From Leptodontidium sp. MPI-SDFR-AT-0119 (Eukaryota; Ascomycota; Leotiomycetes; Helotiales; Leptodontidiaceae), in NCBI GenBank assembly GCA_020726505.1, contig JAHLEZ010000003.1:682001-746000 (forward strand): DNA of 64,000 nt. The letters run 5' to 3'. The position numbers and the translations under genes were made by a program. This document shows, one piece after another, positions 23,292 to 34,794 of this stretch (positions are counted from its first letter, which is position 1; each line of letters starts with the position of its first letter). The notes under the pieces were generated by a model. That model had not been told where the DNA came from. It did no database searches and worked only from the letters and a program-made list of their open reading frames with translations.

Positions 23292-25260
23292 ATGGCCGCA
23301 GCCAGACGAGGCCAAGGGCCATTAAACATCGACCTGCCAAACGGCGGGCCCCCGAACGCAGACCTCCCTCCCCTCTCGGCCCTCTTTCTCATCTATTTCG
23401 ACATCAAGGCAGGCTACACAATTGGGTGGAAACGATCACTTCCTGCAGTTGAATTGGAAGGAGTGGTGGAATACAAGAGCTTGCCCTCTGGATTGCATAC
23501 GGTCAAGGAGGATCTGATTTACTTCGTTCACGACAACCATGCGGGGCTCAGCGCATTCATCAATGCGCCAGCAGCGGAGGAATCGAGAAATGCCCGGATG
23601 ATTGCTGTTGGAATTATGGTTCCTCTGAGTTACGGCAGGTTGGGTAGAAGCTGGAAACATGCCGAACAATTGAAAGAAATGGCCAGGTAGACAATCAAAC
23701 CAAACTATTGCCGAGAATATTGAAGCTTACTCGAGGTTAGTGAGTTGATAATCGACACGGCGCAGACGGAAATACTCGAGAAGTATTGGGAGGAACATAA
23801 AGCTCATGGCCCATCTCCACCTCCCGAGACAGACTCTCTGCTGGATTCGCCCTCAAGCTTGAAATTTAAACCCGTACGGGAAATACCTGGGAAGCCTAAA
23901 GGGCATGGGAGAAATCGTTCAGCATCAGATGGGACGGCATTACTTCCTCCTGGGCATACTTTGTCTCCTTATCATCCAGCATGGAGCTTGCCGCGATTGC
24001 TGCAAGCATTCGGACCTCTGATATTTCCCCTCCACAGAGCTGCTCTTTTGAGGAAGAGGATATTGATCACAGCTCATGCCCCTGTTCAAGAAACCTGTGA
24101 CTTCGGTTTGGCTTTCCATCATTTTGATTTCCTAAAAGAAATACTGATTGGTGACAGTATATGATATCTCGGTTCTGTCCAATATCCCCCTAGCAGTCAG
24201 CGATCTTCTGGCTTCCACCGCCCCTCCTCAGAGACTTCGCCCCCTCTTCTCAATTGGCGTACATGACATCCCTCTACTAGAAGAAGATCTCCGATTATCA
24301 AAAGCAGCAGCTTCAACACCAGGCTCAGATGCTTCAGAACCCAGAGACGAGTCGGGATGTGGCTGGATAGCTTGCACAACAGACAGTATCCTCGCCATGA
24401 AAAGCACCCTATATGACGTCTTAATCACCATGCCCCCGCTTTACTCAGAGGACGCCAACGAGAAAGTCTGGCCTAAGATAGAGTCGCCGCAAGGTATCGA
24501 AATGAAAGCCACACAGCGAGATCTTCGCCGGTATCAAACTCTACGCTGGGGTCTCTCGCGGCATGTTTCTCCACCACCCAGTCCAGCCGATAGGCGTAGG
24601 AGTAGTTCAGAGCTCGCAGAACCAGAACTGCCGCGTGCCGCATCGTCAAGTACATCCTTACCTCGAGATATTCCCATGCTAGACCTCCCAGATACAGACC
24701 ACATCGTAGAGCCCTCATCCTGGTCCGCACTAGCCTACTCCGGTTTCATGTGGTGGGCCTCAGCTGGCGAAGAACGAGGAGATTCAGAAGAGGAAGCAGA
24801 CGCAGACGCTGCTCTCCTATCCGGTCTCGCGCTTTCTCCTCCTAGCCCATCCGCTTCGCGCCCACGGTCTCGATCCGCGATTTCCGTTGCAAGTAAAGGC
24901 AAGGGAGGAGCTACAGGCGAAGATCTGAGCGCCAAGCAGGAAATGGCCATAATCGCCTACTTCCACCGCTTGACGACGCAAATTTTGACGACGTTGAGTG
25001 ATATAGTCGATGCGACTGATTCGGATGATGAGCGTGAAGACGAACAAGCGAACTTGAACCACGGGGGTGCTGAAGAGGTCGATGAGAACGAGACAGGGCC
25101 GGCGGTACATGTGAGCAGCGAGGATGTGGTCAGGATGGGACTCGATGTGTGGTCTGCTACAGACCATCAATTCATCCAGGAGGTCGCGAAAGAGTATTTC
25201 GGGCGACGAGCGCATGTGGAAGGACGGAATGTCGATGTCTGCGGGATACGGATTTGCTAG
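23292..25260 (+). CDS. LCHN/DENND11-like DENN-family protein (yeast Anr2 type)
   Basis: Protein of 620 residues from three exons (23292-23686, 23741-24105, 24158-25260). The N-terminus has the longin/uDENN-like start LSALFLIYFDIKAGYTIGW, and then GIMVPLSYGRLGRSWKHAEQLK, a segment typical of the LCHN (formerly DUF2347) group. Exon 2 gives RLLQAFGPLIFPLHRAALLRKRILI, which matches the central DENN region. Exon 3 opens with YDISVLSNIPLAVSDLL and contains CGWIACTTDSIL. A Ser/Glu-rich linker precedes a C-terminal region (YFHRLTTQILTTLSDIV, then SEDVVRMGLDVWSATDHQFI) that I take for the DUF4484 part of the same architecture. DENN proteins are usually Rab guanine-nucleotide exchange factors in membrane traffic; activity for this subgroup is inferred. 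The donor of intron 2 is the uncommon GTTTGG. Assignment is from remembered motifs, so confidence is moderate. Confidence 0.6.
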
Positions 25261-25640
25261 GTCAATTTATAGGCGTTTTGAGTCTGTCTTTGCAGGGCAT
25301 ATTTCTGTACGATTTAGGAGTGAGGAGTATGTTGTCTTGCGCAATCGTGGCACGGGATCAACGAATGCTGTTCAGTTCTCCATTTTTCCACATCAATCGA
25401 GTGGAAGTACCAAGTCTGATATTTTCAAATTCTTGAAAAAAGTCATCTACCATATCCTCTCTGCCAATAGTATACTCGGTAGTGGGTTTCCTTTAAACGG
25501 AACCCGCAAAAGTGTATGCACGAAATTTTGAAAAAGTAGACAGACGCCTTGCCCCATGCCACTCCGTATTTTACAAAGTCCCAACAAACAATGCTGCCTG
25601 CCCACCCAAGAAAGCAAAAAAGCCAAGTATCCGTCCGCGA

Positions 25641-27894
25641 TCATTCCTCGTCAGTGTCCGTGTCGGTCTCACTGGTATCCTCTGCTTCCTCTCCATCCGT
25701 GTCGCTCTCCTCGTCACTTGACTCGGCTTGTTGTACTGGCTTCTTCTTTTTCTTTTGTGGTGGTGCACCGGCGATACCTCCGGTCTTGAGGGCATGCATT
25801 TGGCCAGCAATGGAATCTGAATTGATATTAGCAAAGTTCTCGTATTGTATTTAGGGAAACGTACCCTCATCCGGCTCGCTGATTTCTTCTTCCTCTTCAA
25901 TCTCAACCGCCTGGCTTGCATCTGCTACTACAAGGGTAACCTCCATCTTGGTATCAAATCCGAGATATGAATCACAGACCAAATTGAAGACAAATGTGTA
26001 GTTGCCGGCGGAAGGTGGAGCTTGGAATTGTGCCTTGAGTGTTTGCATGTTGAAAGTGGGCTTTCCGCTCTCATTGTAGATAGGCTTGTCGAATGTTGTG
26101 AATGTGAATGGTGGTACGGCAATCTTTCCTTGCTTGCTGTCTGTGAGGAACACGTGCCATCTGGGCGAATATTCGCGAGCGAAATATGGTGCATATGCTA
26201 GAGGTGGCTGAACGGGCTTCTCTTCCTTGGTCTTCTTTCCATCTTTGCCTTTCGTTGGTCGACCGTTGATGGCATCGACATCGTCCTCATCTGGGTCCAC
26301 ATCCTCCAGATCAAGCTCGTTGACTTCTGGGACATTGGCACTTCCCGGGGGAATGAATCGGCCCTTAACAACAAGTGATACTAACGAACCGGGGGTAATG
26401 AACTTCTCACCCACAACCTTGAAGAATGCCTTCTCCACTTGCAGACGGGGTAATTGCCTGGCAACGCTGGTAGCAGTCTGATATTGCGCATCGGTGAGAA
26501 GACCCTTCCCAACAGATAGTCTCTTCCGGTATGGTTCTGGTAGTCCCATATACTGCTGAAGTGACAAATGAGTTTTGGCATCGCCTTCGATAGCTCTAGC
26601 GATTGACTGTGTGATGTGCGGAAGTTGAAGAAGTGGTGATCCTCCTGGGGGGATAGCTTGTAGGAGGTGTTGGGTTGTCGAGTAAGAGGCCATAATGGGT
26701 CCAGTGGTAGTGAAGGCAAGGGCAATAACGGAAAAGGCAGAGCTGAGAGATTGAGCAATTGGAGCTACGTCAACCTTGGATTGGTTGAGCGCAGTGTCAT
26801 CCAGTTCAACTCGACCAAGATATGCCCAAAGTAATCCCATAGCTTTTCGTCGAACGCCGCCATCCAAATCCTCAAGTTTTGTTCGCTCCTTGGTCGTCAA
26901 TCCACCAGCTAATGGAGTAACATCGCCCTCTGCCAGGATCCTTGCCTCCAACTTTCCGAGTCCTGATTCTGCCTTCTCTCCTTTCAAGATATCCTGGAAT
27001 TCCAAGCCGGTTGTCAAGGCACTGATAATGCCACCTTCGGTCATGCCCTCTTCGTACTCCCGGAATAGGTTGTTGGCGCTCTCAACCAAGACCTTCTCCT
27101 TCGACATTCTTTGTGTTCCGTACCACCAAGATCCAACCAAGTATGGCAACAAGACACCTAGAAGAGCTGCGTATACCAAGATAACGTACTTTCCATTACC
27201 ATCGGTGATTATGAATTTAGGTAGGGCAATTCCAATACTGTAGCTCTGCTTTCCATCTGGATGTCCGAACTCCTGGAAGTTTCTTCTGATATCCTCATCG
27301 GTAAGCGCCTTGTACGCCTTCGTGAGCTCGACGAAATAGTCATTAAGGGATTCTATCGTTTGGTTCTTTGCTGGGTCTGGTCTGATTTTGTCGGGGTGGA
27401 ACTTGAGTGACATGCGCTTGTAATGCGACTTGATCTCTTTTTCGGTAGCAGACTTGTCTCGAGGTCAGCTAAAATCAAGGAAGTATAGCACAGCAGCCTT
27501 ACATCTTTAATGCCCAGGATGTCATATGGATTCCATATCTTTGGCGTTATTCGTGCTGTCACTATGATCAAGTAGGCCATGAACGCAATGATGGCCCATC
27601 CCGCCACAACTGCAATCGCTCTCTTCAACTTCCTCTCCTTCCTCCTCTGCGCCTTTCTCTGACTATCCACTAAGTCTGCATGTTCTGGGCGGAAATCTGA
27701 CTTTATTCGTGGGGCTGTTGCACCGGGATCGGAACTTGGCTTAAGGACAGAGTATGTCAAGGGAATTGTGACGATGCCGACGACTGTGAGGACGAAGAAG
27801 GGAAAGAATTGTCCCTGTAATCTGTTAGTAATTTCAAGTTGTCGCAGGAGGAGTGGCATACCTGATCATCGTAGGAATAGTCCGTAGAACTCAT
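25641..27894 (-). CDS. sec63: Sec63, ER translocon J-protein
   Basis: Sec63 is the ER membrane J-protein that recruits lumenal Hsp70 (BiP/Kar2) to the Sec61 channel, mainly for post-translational import. Four exons (27894-27862, 27814-27503, 27452-25865, 25816-25641) give 702 residues. TM1 (FFPFFVLTVVGIVTIPLTY) and TM2 (AIAVVAGWAIIAFMAYLII) precede a lumenal J domain starting at NPYDILGIKD. The J domain has the essential HPD triad intact in SLKFHPDKIRPD. TM3 is YVILVYAALLGVLLPYLVG. Then comes the cytosolic Brl domain, ending in a beta-sandwich region (YSPRWHVFLTD, NYTFVFNLVCDSYLGFD). The tail is very acidic (EESDTDGEEAEDTSETDTD), as in yeast, where it contacts Sec62. The first exon is only 11 codons. 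The acceptor before exon 3 is ACAAG, chosen because it alone gives the J-domain frame. The gene is convergent with the DENN-like gene, 380 bp between stops. Confidence 0.93.
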
Positions 27895-28470
27895 CGTGAA
27901 GGTCTACTTGGTCTCAAAGACCAGTGCACGAGGAAGACTTGCGCGCAAGTTGCTGAAATGTTGCGCAATTCGCAGAAGACAGTAAATATTCCAGTAGTCA
28001 GACTGTACGAAAATAAATCACAGCGAAGCTTGTAGAGTGAGTGTGGATGGTGAAAGAAAGAAGAAAAGAAGGTTGTGAAATAGACTGTGGCTCGTCCCTC
28101 TCGTCAGTCGCGGAATGGACAGTTCTCTCTAAACTTCTAGTCAGGATTATAAGGATACGCCTTCCCGCTTCGGGCGAAGCTAATAGCTGGCACCGCCTTC
28201 GCCATAAGCCAATCAGAAGTCTCACCTTCTTCCTCGAGCTGAAATGTAGCTGGAAATAATTACTTGGGATTTTGTGAGACCGAAACTCGTGGATGGGAAA
28301 AGTCAATGTCGAGTCACCGAGGTAAAACTCTCATATGTGTCCTGAAATTTTGAACAATAAGCCATGTGTCCTTTGTTCGCCAGCAATGCCCTACAATGCT
28401 TTATCAGATAGCTATGACATGTCCTCTCAAGCGCCTTGCTAAGTAATATGTGCCGTGATAATCCCAAAAC
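27895..28470. other. intergenic (sec63 promoter / rdh54 3' flank)
   Basis: 576 nt between the start of sec63 and the stop of rdh54, both on the minus strand. It must hold the sec63 promoter. A CTTCCCGCTTCGGGCGAAG stretch near 28160 could fold as a hairpin. No gene is supported. Confidence 0.4.
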
Positions 28471-31400
28471 TTAAACTTCGCCTTCTACTTCGACCGCTCT
28501 ATCACTCTTAGCAAACACATAATTTATCTTGCAGTTACCTCCCTTCAAGACCTCTACTAGAACCTCATCATCCAGCACTCTCGCCGCCTCCTTGATCTCC
28601 AGGTTCTCATAGCCGAACACATCTTCCGCCTCGCCTCTGAAAACAGCCGCGTCGAAATGTCTGTACATCATTAAAGCTGGCGTCTTCCCTTCTGAGTTTT
28701 TGGCCTTCTTCTTTTTTTCCTCTTCGGCAATCCTCCTCTCGACGGCAGCGACATTTGCCTTGGTACCAGGAACGATCGCATGCGCTGGAGGGAACAGCAA
28801 TTCGTCGTCACTTTCCTGGCCACCATTGTCCTCAAGAGTTGAGGACGAAGCAGGTTCCAGGGCGGCCAAAGGAGGAGCCAGATCAGCTCCAACGCCTTTG
28901 CATTCACAGCCCAGAAGTTGATGAGTCTGGCAACCATCGCTCATATCTAATCGAAACAAGTCTCGTAATTCTTCGGCCGTGAAGCTTCCCCCGCCCTTTT
29001 TTCCATCAATAACAGCCTCTGCTAGCCCCGTCTTCGTTACCTGTCGTTGGTAGATCTTCTCATCGATGCCGCCAGCCAGCACAAGCCTGTATATCTTTAC
29101 AGGCCGCTTTTGACCGTGTCGGTGAATACGAGCCATGGCCTGCTGGTCTGTCGCAGGATTCCAATCAACATCGAAGAGAAACAGTCGAGAGGCCCCGATA
29201 AGATTGATACCAGTACCACCAGATTTTGCAGAGAGTAGAAATGCAAAAGTTGTACTTGCATCCGTCTTGTTGAATTTGTCAACAAGACCTTGGCGCTGCT
29301 TCTGGGGAGTGTTGCCGTCAAGTCGTAAGAATGTTAGGGACATTGAGGCCAGGTGCTCACCAATGAGGTCAAGTGTAGAAGTATAGTTAGAGACAATAAC
29401 AACTTTCTCCTTGGTAGTTTGAGAAATGCCTTTCAGCAACTTGTCAAGTACTCTGAATTTGGCACTCGCTTTGACGTTCGACTTGTGCATTATTTCCACG
29501 GGAATGACGTTAAGAAGTGCAGCGACAACAGGGTTGGTGTCCTCATCTTCCTTGCTCTTGCTTTTTAACAGCCTTGGTGCATTGCAAACCTTCTTGAGTA
29601 TTGTTATCAGCTGGAGTGAAGCCTCACTCGCACCCAAGGCCTTGCCGAAAAACGGAGAGTTGACGATGTGCTGGTACACCTCAGCTTGTGCTTGTGTGGG
29701 CTTGCAGAACACAACGTATTCTGTTTTCGACTTCAAGTACTTGGATAGCAGATCCGCAGTACGCCGAAGAATGAACTCGTTCGTCAACGCTGAGAGCTCG
29801 TCTCCTCTGGCAGTGCCCTTTTCAATATCTCTGCTCGAAGCAGCTGGCTGTCTACTCTTCAATATAGGCCCTTCAAACTCTCTTTTGAAAGTGTTGTACT
29901 TTCCCAAGAGACCGGGGTTGATGAAGTCTACCATCGTAAAGAACTCCGAAAGGTCGTTTTGCATCGGCGTTCCACTTAGAATGACTCGCCTGTCGGTATT
30001 CAAGTTCAGTATGGCCTGAGCCGCCTTGTTCTGGGCAGTCTTCAATCGATGTCCCTCGTCAGCGATTACAATATCGATTCCGGATCCTTTCTTGAGCTCC
30101 GTCTGAACAGTTCTCAGCCTCTCGTAGCCGATGATCATTACACTGTAGCTCTTGCCGTGCGTGAAATCGGTGATCTTTTTCTTGCTTTGGCCATCTTCTA
30201 CGAAAACACCGATCCTCTCGTTGCCGAGCCACTTGCGGAACTCAGCCTTCCAATTCTCTATCAAGGTAACAGGGCAGACAATGAGAGCCTTCTTGATGAC
30301 GGGATCTGATCCACAGACTGGGTTCTGTTTCAAGAGTGTCCACAGTAAACAAATCGTCTGGAAAGTCTTTCCCAAGCCCATTTCATCGGCAAGAAGAGCA
30401 CCTCGGCCATCGTAAGATCTTAGTCCCACTTGATGAATGTTAGCGCTAAAATTCACAAAAGTTTGAGATCCTAGATCTCTATTCTCAAGACATTGCTCTT
30501 GAGACAAGTGTTCGGACAAAGATCCCTGATTTTCAAGGAAAACGAGTGAGGATCTATACATACTGACACATTCGTAAAGAAACTGAATTCCTTCACGCTG
30601 ATGATCAAGAAGATGCCGGCCAAGGAACGGATCTAACACAACATCCACAATTTGTTTTCCTTTGGGACTGTCCTTTGGCCGCTTCATCACAAGTGCTCCT
30701 TTAGCATTGGGATCGTGGCGCGGTGTGGGCGACCCGTTTTGATTCTGCGGCATGATAGTTGTCGATAAAAGAGGATTCTTGAATTGAGCCTTCATAGCGT
30801 CACTCTTGTGGGTGGAATAGAAGCTCTGGGCGGGGATCTCCTCGAGTCCTGAATTCTCTTCTTTTTTCTTGCCCAGCAGTGGCATCTTTCCCTTCGGCAA
30901 GACTATAGGGCCTTTCGGAAGGGTTGCAGGAGGATTCGAGGTCCGTTGAGCAGTATTGTTGAGAAATGGTTTGCCAGCTAGGAAATCCGCCTTGCTGATG
31001 GTCGAATCAACTTCAACATCCTTCCCGCCAATACTCAAAGTACTGCCGGGGAGAAGCGGATCTTTGAACATGCACCTGCCCATCTCTCGCCCCGAGACAT
31101 CCTGCAAGTAAGCGTATCCGCCGTAGACCGATAGGACTCCATCCCCATCCCATGTTTTGTGCTTCTTCGTGGTATATTTCCGCCTGCAGGACATTACTTG
31201 TTGGCTTGCGCATCCAGAAGATGAGTTCAACGTACCAAAGCACCTGGTAATAGTTCTCTGGGCAGTCGGAAGAGGAATCAGCAGCAGGTTTTGCTTGGAT
31301 CGGATTCTTGACAGGTATCAATGGTTTTCTTGGAGCAAGCACACCGGAGGAGACTGGTGCGACGGCCTTTTTGGGTGGAGAGTCTTCAATGACATGGACC

Positions 31401-31510
31401 AGTAGCTTCCGTCTCTTCGCAGGTGGCGGTGGAGACTCAGGTACGCTGTCATCGACTGGTGCTGGTCTAGAAGAGCTCTTGAGAGCTGGTGGTTTGAATG
31501 GCTTGAACAT
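28471..31510 (-). CDS. rdh54: Rdh54/Tid1-type Swi2/Snf2 DNA translocase
   Basis: Rad54-paralogue ATPase that translocates on DNA, removes Rad51/Dmc1 from duplex DNA and promotes interhomologue recombination. Two exons (31510-31236, 31183-28471) give 995 residues. The N-terminus (MFKPFKPPALK, then ENYYQVLWRKYTTKKHKTWDGD, read here as ENYYQVLWRKYTTKK plus HKTWDGDGVL) is distinctive for Rdh54 rather than Rad54. All helicase motifs are intact: I (DEMGLGKTFQTI), II (IVIADEGHRLK), III (LSGTPMQNDLSEFF), V (SAKSGGTGINLIGA) and VI (DQQAMARIHRHGQKRPVK). The C-terminal CHLLGC-like segment (THQLLGCECKG) and a Glu/Lys-rich tail follow, again as in Rdh54. The single intron interrupts the Trp codon of QVLW. 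It is nuclear by function. I see no sign of disruption. Confidence 0.92.
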
Positions 31511-31844
31511 GGCTTTCCCTCAAAGTGATGCTTGGTGTAGAGTGTTCGAATGTAGCAACATTGAGACGCGACTTTACGCGGGGCAGATGGCTTGGCGCGT
31601 TTCTCTGGACGGGGCATCACCTGACTAGCAAATCCCTTGAATCGATTCCCGTTTTTCCTCTTCGTATGTTCAGGGTTTTTATTGGGTGAATGAATAGAGA
31701 GAGCTTTCGAGATAATGGGAGTTTGCTATATCATGATAATTGCACCCCATATGATTCGAACTTTCCCCATTGGGCTGGATGTCAAGAGTCCTGGCTCCGC
31801 CAACCGAGACGTTGAAGGAGGCGAGCGCTGGATAGAACTCGATT
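31511..31844. other. intergenic
   Basis: 334 nt between the rdh54 start and the carboxypeptidase pseudogene end. A TTCGAA core at about 31754 looks like a tRNA T-loop on the minus strand, but the arms do not pair. No gene is supported. Confidence 0.4.
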
Positions 31845-33787
31845 TTACAGCTCATCAATTAGACCCAGAACCCATTGTAAATGACGATAGCTGCTTCTCG
31901 GTTGAAACTGGGGCTGTATATGTCCACAAAGGTATGTCTCTGCCCACATCAACCCCCTCTCGAAATGCTGCACACCCATTACGCCTTGCGGATTTTCGAC
32001 GCCACCTAGGCCATTGGCTTCAAAAAGAGCTTGATACTGAAGATCTGGTAGATTTATGACGATTGGTTTACTGGGCTTCGTTTGAAAGCCCATATTTCCA
32101 CCCCAAGACCTGGTGTTGGCAAGCGAGAGAACAGAACAAGGTGGCGTCTCATGTTCTGAATCGCCATCAATGTCCCATCTGTCGAGACCTTCATATCTAG
32201 ATCGCCACTGGATACTAGAAAACGATTGGTTTTCTCGATAACTCGTGGGAGGACGGATTGAATAGGATCTAATGATGAATCTCCCGTGCCTTCTCCGCCG
32301 TCCCTTGGGAGAAAGACAGGTCCTTTGCACAATCGCCATAACACATTTTCTGGTGCGTGAATTGCTCTTTTCACATCTATCCTATCGAAATACACTGGCA
32401 GTACTGAATAAGAGTACTGGAGATCTGTAGGGTAACCTAGAGAATCTGATTGCAAGGGACATCCGGAACCGATTTGATAAACATTGAAACAAGGGTTCGG
32501 GGCATAAGCAGCTTTGTACGCAAAGTCCCACAGGTCACAGTCATACTCCCATGAGTAGTCAAACCGCTTCTCGGGTTGAATTCCAGTTGGTGCGTAGGCA
32601 AAATACCTTCCCGGTAGTCTTGGTACCCACAAGATGTGTCGAGATCCTGCAGCTGTGCAATGTAGCTGTCGTTCAGACGCAGGATGTTGTTATTCTTAAC
32701 GACTCTCCAAGCGCATCAGTAACTTAAGATCAATTGAAATGAAAAAGGATATCTCTTAACGCACCAAAAGGGACGATTGCTGCTTGTTGCTGTGTATATG
32801 TACAAGAGCCAATGCATGGATCATACATGAGGGCTCCTGAAAATCAAATCAGCAGAACTCGACCTTGAAGTGGCAGAGTTGAGTTACCGAAAACTTTGAA
32901 ATGCTCAGTATCATTCTTATTTAACGTGGCAGAGGCTATGTATGGTACGTAACGGCCCGTGTAGCTCTCTCCCGTCACATAAATCTTAAAGTTCTTGATC
33001 CCAAATATCTTCTGAAAGTTGGCGAAGAAACCAAGGCTGGCAAAAACAGGCAAACTGTCAGCGTCTCGCAGTATTAAGCCAAATTGTAACTGAAACTCCA
33101 TATGTTGAGGAGATAGAATCTGACATACAAATCTGCAGCAACATCCTCCTGGCTTGTGGCTCTGACTTCCCCAATCAAAAATCCCGTCCCAACAGGTTGC
33201 TCAACCCACAACACATTGGTAAGATTGACCCATGGGTACTAATTAATCGTTGGCGCATATTGTCCCCACCCCCATATAAACCTACCATTGTCCTGAAAGA
33301 AACCTTCGAGCGAACTGCAGCCTGGACGCTCATCAGATTCAGATTCAGACTGTTGAGCTCGGCATTCTGCATACCTGGGCCACCATTCAACCAAATTGTG
33401 ATATCATCAACCGGGATATCAATTGTAGGTTGGAATACAAAGTACAATGCCCTTGTCTTGTCGTTCATGTCAATTGGAATCATGCCCGCGTACATCTCCC
33501 CTACATCAAAGGGTACGTCAGGAAGCGAGTTGACTTTGTATTCTGCTCTAATCAGTACTGTATATTGACATGAAGCGAGTCTGATGTGTTCTACTGTCGG
33601 TATCATTATTTAGAAAGCGGAACGCGATGGATCTTTCGCTCTTTGCATTGGTTCCGCCTTCGCTAGTGGCATCGCCCGTCGCCTGCTTCACTTCTTCTTT
33701 GCTGAAAAGCTGCCCAAGTCTCCCTCCAGATACTAGAGTGAGATATCTGAAAGCAACAAGAGCAAAGAAGTACAGCCTTGGAAACAT
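31845..33787 (-). pseudogene. secreted serine carboxypeptidase (peptidase S10), inactivated
   Basis: Homologue of fungal secreted S10 carboxypeptidases, which remove C-terminal residues at acid pH. The frame starts at MFPRLYFFALVAF (signal peptide) and has LPDVPFDVGEMYAGMIPID and [15 protein letters not shown] across an intron. The nucleophile motif is [14 protein letters not shown], the Asp motif SSGDLDMKVS, and the probable His is in GHIQPQFQP, so all three catalytic motifs survive. Three lesions break the gene. A TAG at 33241-33239 replaces a codon just before [20 protein letters not shown]. One base is missing near 32606, between CGYQDYRE and YFAYAPTG, shifting the frame. The intron that should end at the CAG before SWGGNMGF (near 32113) lacks a GT donor; the required position reads GA after AACAT. 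The other introns are still well formed. High similarity outside the lesions implies recent loss, or sequencing error at three independent sites, which is less likely. Confidence 0.82.
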
Positions 33788-34794
33788 GTTTTCGCTCCCT
33801 TTCACAGGCAAATCCAAAAGGAAAGAAAAAAGACACGCACGGGATAAAAAGCCGTCACTCAGCACGGCCCCGGAAAAACCGACCCCAGTACCGTGCTGGG
33901 CATTATACTCGCGGTCATATATTCTCAAAGATTTTCTAGTATTCAGTGCCATTGTAAGAGAGATCTTTAATCAAGAAGTTGCGCCGAACATTGATCCGGA
34001 TATGGCCACCAGTGGCTGAAAGAAACAACGGAGCTTGGACTCAATTTATCCTGAAAATGACGAGGTAAAAAATAGCCTGTCCACAAGAGGAGTTTTGTGA
34101 GATTTGAGTTAATTGGAGACAAGAGGGTCAAAAGCATCTGTTCCAGTTGTAGGACATTGATCAAATGTTGCAGATAAAGCATGAACCGATCATGTGACGT
34201 CGTCAATAACCAGGAAAGTCCGCCAGCGTTCCACACTCTAACTAGTCGTCTAATAGGACGATTCGAGAGAATTGGATAACTGTGAATGTCTTCATATTTG
34301 TTTGGGTTTTACTGGGAGTTTCCAGAGACTATGCATCCCCTTCCCTGTCCTGAACCATGGCTTGGTATTCCGAGATTACGCCACAAGCATCTTGTGGGAT
34401 CCGCTCGATTTGGAGCCGAGGATGAGCAGAGTATGGAGATTTGGATTGACAAGGCAATGAAAACAGGAGAGGAAGGCAAGCTTCAAAGTTTGATCAGACC
34501 CAGGAGTGGGGTTGATATAGATGAATTTCCCCTTGATTTAGTTGCGCCACGTAATCCGTGTCTACATAGATTGTGTAGTTTAAGATCTTTCTAAGCAATG
34601 TGACCCGCTGGCGGCTAGAGAAAGCACACCACCTGGTGCCAATGGAAAATAATTTAGTGAATGCCATGAGGCTTGTACATCAAACTTCGATTTCTGTGAT
34701 GGTAGTGGTGAAATCTACCTATCTTCGAGGCTTTCATTTTCCTGTTTTCAAAACAGGACCAAGTAACTATTTACAGTGCTCTCCGTTCTCCAAT
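33788..34794. other. intergenic, possible short relic
   Basis: 1 kb between the carboxypeptidase start and the utp10 stop. A 102-codon frame at 34286-34594 (+) has a protein-like middle (MEIWIDKAMKTGEEGK), but no recognised homology or splice context. Part of the region should be the former promoter of the carboxypeptidase. Confidence 0.4.

Noticed and set aside
29426..30019. 197-codon frame antisense to rdh54
   Set aside because: It lies entirely within conserved helicase codons on the other strand and mirrors their codon pattern.
31735..31825. tRNA-like sequence on the minus strand (GTTCGAATC T-loop and CTCGGTTGGCGGAG D-arm look)
   Set aside because: The T-stem (GAAAG with CATAT) and acceptor stem do not pair and the anticodon arm has only three pairs. 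At most it is a chance match or a dead remnant.
34286..34594. 102-codon open frame on the plus strand
   Set aside because: The middle looks protein-like but there is no splice context, homology or promoter signal; noted only as a possible relic.
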